A stretch of DNA of 64,000 nt. It comes from Darksidea phi. Lineage: Eukaryota; Ascomycota; Dothideomycetes; Pleosporales; Lentitheciaceae. A program made the translations under genes and the position numbers. The stretch is taken from NCBI GenBank assembly GCA_030770425.1, contig JASJFT010000045.1:1-64000 (forward strand). Direction: 5' to 3'. Shown one piece after another: positions 60,186 through 64,000 of the stretch (positions within the stretch are counted from its first letter, which is position 1; every line of letters begins with the position of its first letter). The notes under the pieces were generated by a model. It did no database searches, was not told the origin of the DNA, and worked only from the letters and a program-made list of their open reading frames with translations.

Positions 60186-61039
60186 CTACAGTCCGTTGCC
60201 GAAAAACTCAAGCCTCAATCTGTACCCCTCTTCGTAATCCGACCTCACTCGCGCGTCCTTCAAATCGCCTCTCGCACTTAACTACCCATGTTCATTTCCG
60301 AGAAAGCAACAGACTTTTTATACGGTATTTCTGGATTGAGTGGCTTCAGGAAGGCGCCAATTTGTTCCTCAGTCTCGTCTTTCGAACAGATTGCAGGAAA
60401 TGGGATACATATGTTCTCGGCTATTGCCTTGCCTACGAAACCCGGATGCAATTCTGCAACGGCAGAGAACGGTGTGCCTGGGACGGAGCAGTAGGATACC
60501 ACCCACGCACCCCAGCAGTATCCTGTCTTCGCGTCAGTCACTTGCAAAACGGGCCACCAAGTTGCTCATACCCATTATTCCCCACTTCGCGACCTCCCTG
60601 AAATTTGAAGCGGCTTTTTTCTGCATCCTCATGACTATCTCGATCGTCTTTTCCATATCTCCCGGTCGCTTCAAGAAGTCTTCTAGTTTCTCAGTCTTCT
60701 CAGGCGTAGCGTCAGCAGGGTACCAAGACCAATCCGCTACCTTGCCTTCGAAGAAATCTGACATGAGGACGAGGAAGATGGTACTGAGAATGTAGGTGCT
60801 GCGAAGATTGTTAAGTGGAAGGCGAAGATGCCGTAGAGGAGCACAAGTCAGTGGTTGGCGTCGCGATTGCTTATCGCGTCTGTCATCTTCGTCCAGTGTC
60901 GATTGCGCGATAGGGAGCGGAAAAAAATTACATGTCTTCAATCCAGCAATCTCCTCCGACTTGCCCACAGGCTTGTAGTCGACTTCATTTGGGCCGATGA
61001 GACGGTGTAGCATGAGACGGATTGCTTGAAGTCTGACAT
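60186..61039 (-). pseudogene. Dienelactone hydrolase-family pseudogene
   Basis: From ATG 61039: MSDFKQSVSCYT, then (other frame) DYKPVGKSEEIAGLK, then LYGIFAFH matching the family's VIYDIFGF. Then come SDFFEGKVADWSWYPADATP, the nucleophile motif GYCWGAW with its Cys, GTPFSAVAELHPGFV, and the end RGDLKDARVRSDYEEGYR plus LRLEFFGNGL (stop 60186-60188). At least four frame changes are needed. The catalytic HGW is HG followed by TAG (60282-60284), a Trp to stop change. Intact members are cytosolic alpha/beta hydrolases cleaving dienelactones or related esters. All catalytic regions are recognisable, so decay is recent. Confidence 0.83.
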
Positions 61040-61510
61040 GGCGGGATCACAGGAAGCGATGGAAGTTGGGGAAAGCCGGATTCGTATGGCATATATATAC
61101 GACGCGAGATGTCCGCGTCATCACACGAATAGCTTAATCGATTCCACGCAGATTAGCCACCATGGCCTGAACGCGATTACGACACAATGCTAGGACTAGA
61201 CAATATTACGGATGGTATGGGTATGGGAAGGTGGAGTGAACCAAGCCCATTATATCTCACAGCACCACATATGTAAAATGATTTAAACAATCTTGCAAAC
61301 CAACATGTTGATGATGATAATGTTCAAGCGTAGATAACATCATCCAAATGTTTGAAGTTGAAGAGGTCCCATCACGTGATCGTGCCCTTAGCGCGTCGAC
61401 GGGTTTTAGCTCAACACGCGTCATCCCAACCGTGAGCGCACACTTCGGCCAGCCCAACAACCCTCACAACTTCGCATCGCAACATTAGCGCCTCACCTCA
61501 CAGACGCTTA
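61040..61510. promoter_or_regulatory. Upstream region of SUB1-like gene
   Basis: About 470 bp shared by a dead minus-strand gene and the coactivator gene. It includes CATCACGTGATCG near 61,371, an E-box-like palindrome (CACGTG). No gene is seen. Confidence 0.4.
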
Positions 61511-62139
61511 ATGGCTGGCACGTTTAAGCGCGGTGGTGCGCGCGGGGGCGGCTTCAAGAAATCCTTCAACAAAAAGCGGTCCTCACCTGACGATGATGAT
61601 GCTGGTCCCCGCACATCCAAGAAAGCGAAGAACGACGAGGCTAGTGACGACGATGCTGCACCGGCCGTCCCATTCGTTCCGACGCTAGATGAGGATGACG
61701 AGAAGAATCCGTTCATCTCCGTAAGTACCGCGAGCTATTCGGAACGACCTTAATGAGCAGTTCGCTAATTGAGGCTGCAGATCAAATCCACCGACAAAGC
61801 GAATGGCCTACGACGTGTCACCGTCTCCCAATTCAAGAAGACAACCCTTATCAGTATCCGCGAATACTACAAGGATGACAATGACAAGATGAAGCCAGGA
61901 AAGAAGGTGTGTCATATGTGCTCGTGTACCAAGATGGACAGAAGCTAATGGTGGATATTTAGGGCATTGCTCTGACGATGGAGCAATATAACAACCTCAT
62001 TGCCTCGCTGCCGCTTCTCGAATCTATACTAAGAGAAAGAGGGGAAGATGTTGCACGGCCAGATTACGATGCTCAGCCCGCTCCGCCAGTCAAGGACGAG
62101 GACGAGGCTGACGACGATGGCGATGACGCGGATGAGTGA
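61511..62139 (+). CDS. SUB1: Transcriptional coactivator PC4/Sub1
   Basis: Exons 61511-61720, 61781-61906 and 61963-62139, introns of 60 and 56 bp; 170 aa. A basic Gly/Lys/Arg-rich and acidic N-terminal tail (residues 1-65) precedes the single PC4 fold: FISIKSTDKANGLRRVTVSQ, then TTLISIREYYKDDNDKMKPG and KKGIALTMEQYNNLIASLPL. The C-terminal tail is acidic (DEDEADDDGDDADE). PC4/Sub1 binds single-stranded DNA and bridges RNA polymerase II initiation factors in the nucleus; it also acts in DNA repair. Intact, with both splice joins in phase 0. Confidence 0.95.
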
Positions 62140-64000
62140 TATCAGAAATGAGGGTGTAGGATATATGTATGGTGCTTTAGGCGCAACGGATGGGAACGGG
62201 ATCATACCCGAGAATTTGGATCAAAAGCCTCTACGGGACGAAGTTATACTTCTGAGATGGGACATTCCTCCCAGTGGAACGTACACGATACGCTGCCACG
62301 TATTCAGGCAGATTCATTTCGTTTACAAAATCTTTCATTCATCGAAGTAACCATGAGTCTTCTAATTCTCTGCTACCTTTGACAGTCATGCCTATCATCA
62401 TTACTGTCTGTTACTAAACATAATCAGCAGAACTTTTCCCTACTAGGATCTCGATCTCGCATGCTCTTCCCACACATGTCCTTCCCTATCTTCCTTTTAG
62501 ATCCCCGCAATGAGCCACATACAGCCTGCTCGAATCCTTTCTAGCTCCCACGCCTCCCATGGCTTTTTGTCGTACAGCGCTGTGCAAAAGCATTCCTCAT
62601 CAAACGTTGTTTCTTTTCGCGCCCCCCTTTCCTCCCTCTCTCTGGACTAGTTAATGGGAAGAAAGGATTGGCGAAGCTTCCTAGTATTGAAATGGAACAG
62701 CGCGCTAGACGATGCTAGGCGGGGGGGGGTACAGTGGACAGTTTTTGTTGATTGCTGTTCTGCGCATCTGTCCCCGGCTGTAGTTGAGTACTCTAAGTAC
62801 CTCGTAGAGAAAACATGGGCTAGATTGTACGTGTCCTTTTAGTGTTGGTGGGAGCGGGGACGTCAGACCTAGCATACCCGACGCCGTACATTTCACTACT
62901 AGAGTTCACTTTTAAAGGATTTCACCAGTCCCTTCTCTCCACGTACAACTGGGTATTCCAGGTTTAGAGAAGGAAAGCGCAGCACAGCGTAGTCCAGTGC
63001 GAATTGCAATTTCTCTGTAGCCCTTTTCTTTTTTGTGCCTGTTAAAGGATCATGGATCCTTTACGATAGGAGTTTTAATAGGTTTCAGGAGAGATATATG
63101 TAGATGGCAGAGGGTAGACGTGTGGGCATGGAAGTTTTAATGTAGGAGGGAGAAATTTTTCGTACTAATTTTGCGTGCAATCCTTGTATAAGGGAGTCAG
63201 ACTGCCAAGTCGCCCAGATATTTTATGCTGTTGAAGGACGTTTTGGTGGCTCGTACTCCCCATGTTACACGCTCCATATATCTTGGATTCCTCGGCGTTT
63301 TCGAATCCGTGATAGGAACGAAGATTAGAGAGGATTGGAGAAGGTAATATTTCTGAACGCGTGGAAAGCGGCTCTCCGAAGCATGGCTTGTGGGTTTTTG
63401 TGTCCTGTTTAACGGTAAAAAGAGCTTGCTTCCGAGGCCGCACATGGACGCGATTTGAACATCTTTTGTTCAGGTGTTGTTATGTAGTCTGTTCTCCCTG
63501 GTCATGAAGGGAAAGGCATTTTCTTGTTTTTGTGCGGCTGTCGTCGTCCAGCATCATGCCGTTGTCCGTAAGTTTTTGCAGTCTCGCGGCGCCGCACAAC
63601 ATATGGCCTCGAGAAGCACTTTTTGGTGGAATAAAAAACGGGTGTGGGGACTAGTGCGATTGATCATAGAAATTGCTAGGTGCCCTAGGCCGCAGCCTTC
63701 CCAGCCAGCAACAAAGAATTGTGTTTCGAGATCTGCGGAAGCGAACACATGTAAAGTTCGTTTTCATTGTTCTGGCTACGGCAACGCACACCATGCACTG
63801 GATCACTTGTTTATTTCTAGTCATCGCCATGCAGTTCGTCGGTTTAGAAATATGCCATTCTCAGCTTGCAGGTCGCAAAAGAACATCGATTGCATGGACG
63901 CGAGGTTTGTTTTTGCGGTCTTGCGGCAAAGAGAGAGAGAAAGCGTGGGCGAGTGGGAGCGTGTTTTTCAAGGAGTACCAGGAAGCATTTGGACGTTTGT
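62140..64000. other. Right-end non-coding stretch, 1.86 kb
   Basis: No gene could be supported; open frames are at most about 100 codons and overlap on both strands. It contains a run of nine G at 62721-62729 and a GAGAGAGAGA tract near 63,932. It may be the 3' region of SUB1 and the long promoter/5' UTR of a gene beyond the window. Confidence 0.5.

Noticed and set aside
62140..64000. Possible gene at the right end
   Set aside because: No frame above about 100 codons, no splice-joined protein-like reading and no recognisable motif.

Overview
The window reads as a filamentous ascomycete nuclear chromosome, most likely Dothideomycetes/Pleosporales (inference from protein style). It has many 46-70 bp GT-AG spliceosomal introns with CTRAY-like branch sites. 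A very AT-rich transposon block carrying the signature of repeat-induced point mutation (RIP) meets ordinary GC-balanced gene territory at about 24.95 kb.

Positions 1-24,950 are a nest of dead LTR retrotransposons. CpA and TpG are almost absent while CpG persists, ATG codons are nearly gone, and no open frame of 60 codons survives. Readable remnants are: the 5' end of a Ty3/gypsy chromovirus running off the left edge (minus strand); a 5'-truncated copy in the opposite direction with integrase and chromodomain; one structurally complete copy (5407-12395) with two 426-bp LTRs and a perfect 5-bp target duplication; a second, different gypsy element (about 12.83-20.7 kb); a gag-like fragment; three copies of another repeat; and a Ty1/copia 3' part. 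All three reverse transcriptase centres have Asp replaced by Asn. A small unmutated island at about 23.22-23.47 kb carries a tRNA-like sequence.

Positions 25.1-35.6 kb look like the remains of an oxidative (secondary-metabolism type) cluster: a P450 pseudogene and a flavin monooxygenase pseudogene lying head to head with both 5' ends missing, a small lipid-anchor-type protein, a second P450 whose only visible defect is a C-terminal frameshift, and an intact sugar-lactone-oxidase-type FAD enzyme.

Positions 37-64 kb mix intact genes (four-TM MARVEL-like protein, DDHD phospholipase, Pro/Ala-rich membrane protein, F-box-like membrane protein, single-pass membrane protein, DUF7025-type AAA ATPase, zinc-binding protein, SUB1/PC4 coactivator) with decayed ones (2EXR/F-box-like, an unidentified three-frame relic, an F-box-like paralogue, a DUF7708/NACHT-like STAND gene, a dienelactone hydrolase, and a 5' stub of S-adenosylhomocysteinase). 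Frameshifts and stops fall in the accessory genes, while the long conserved genes read cleanly. That argues for real pseudogenization rather than poor sequence. Exon boundaries were inferred by eye from splice motifs and reading-frame continuity; no alignment or search was run.
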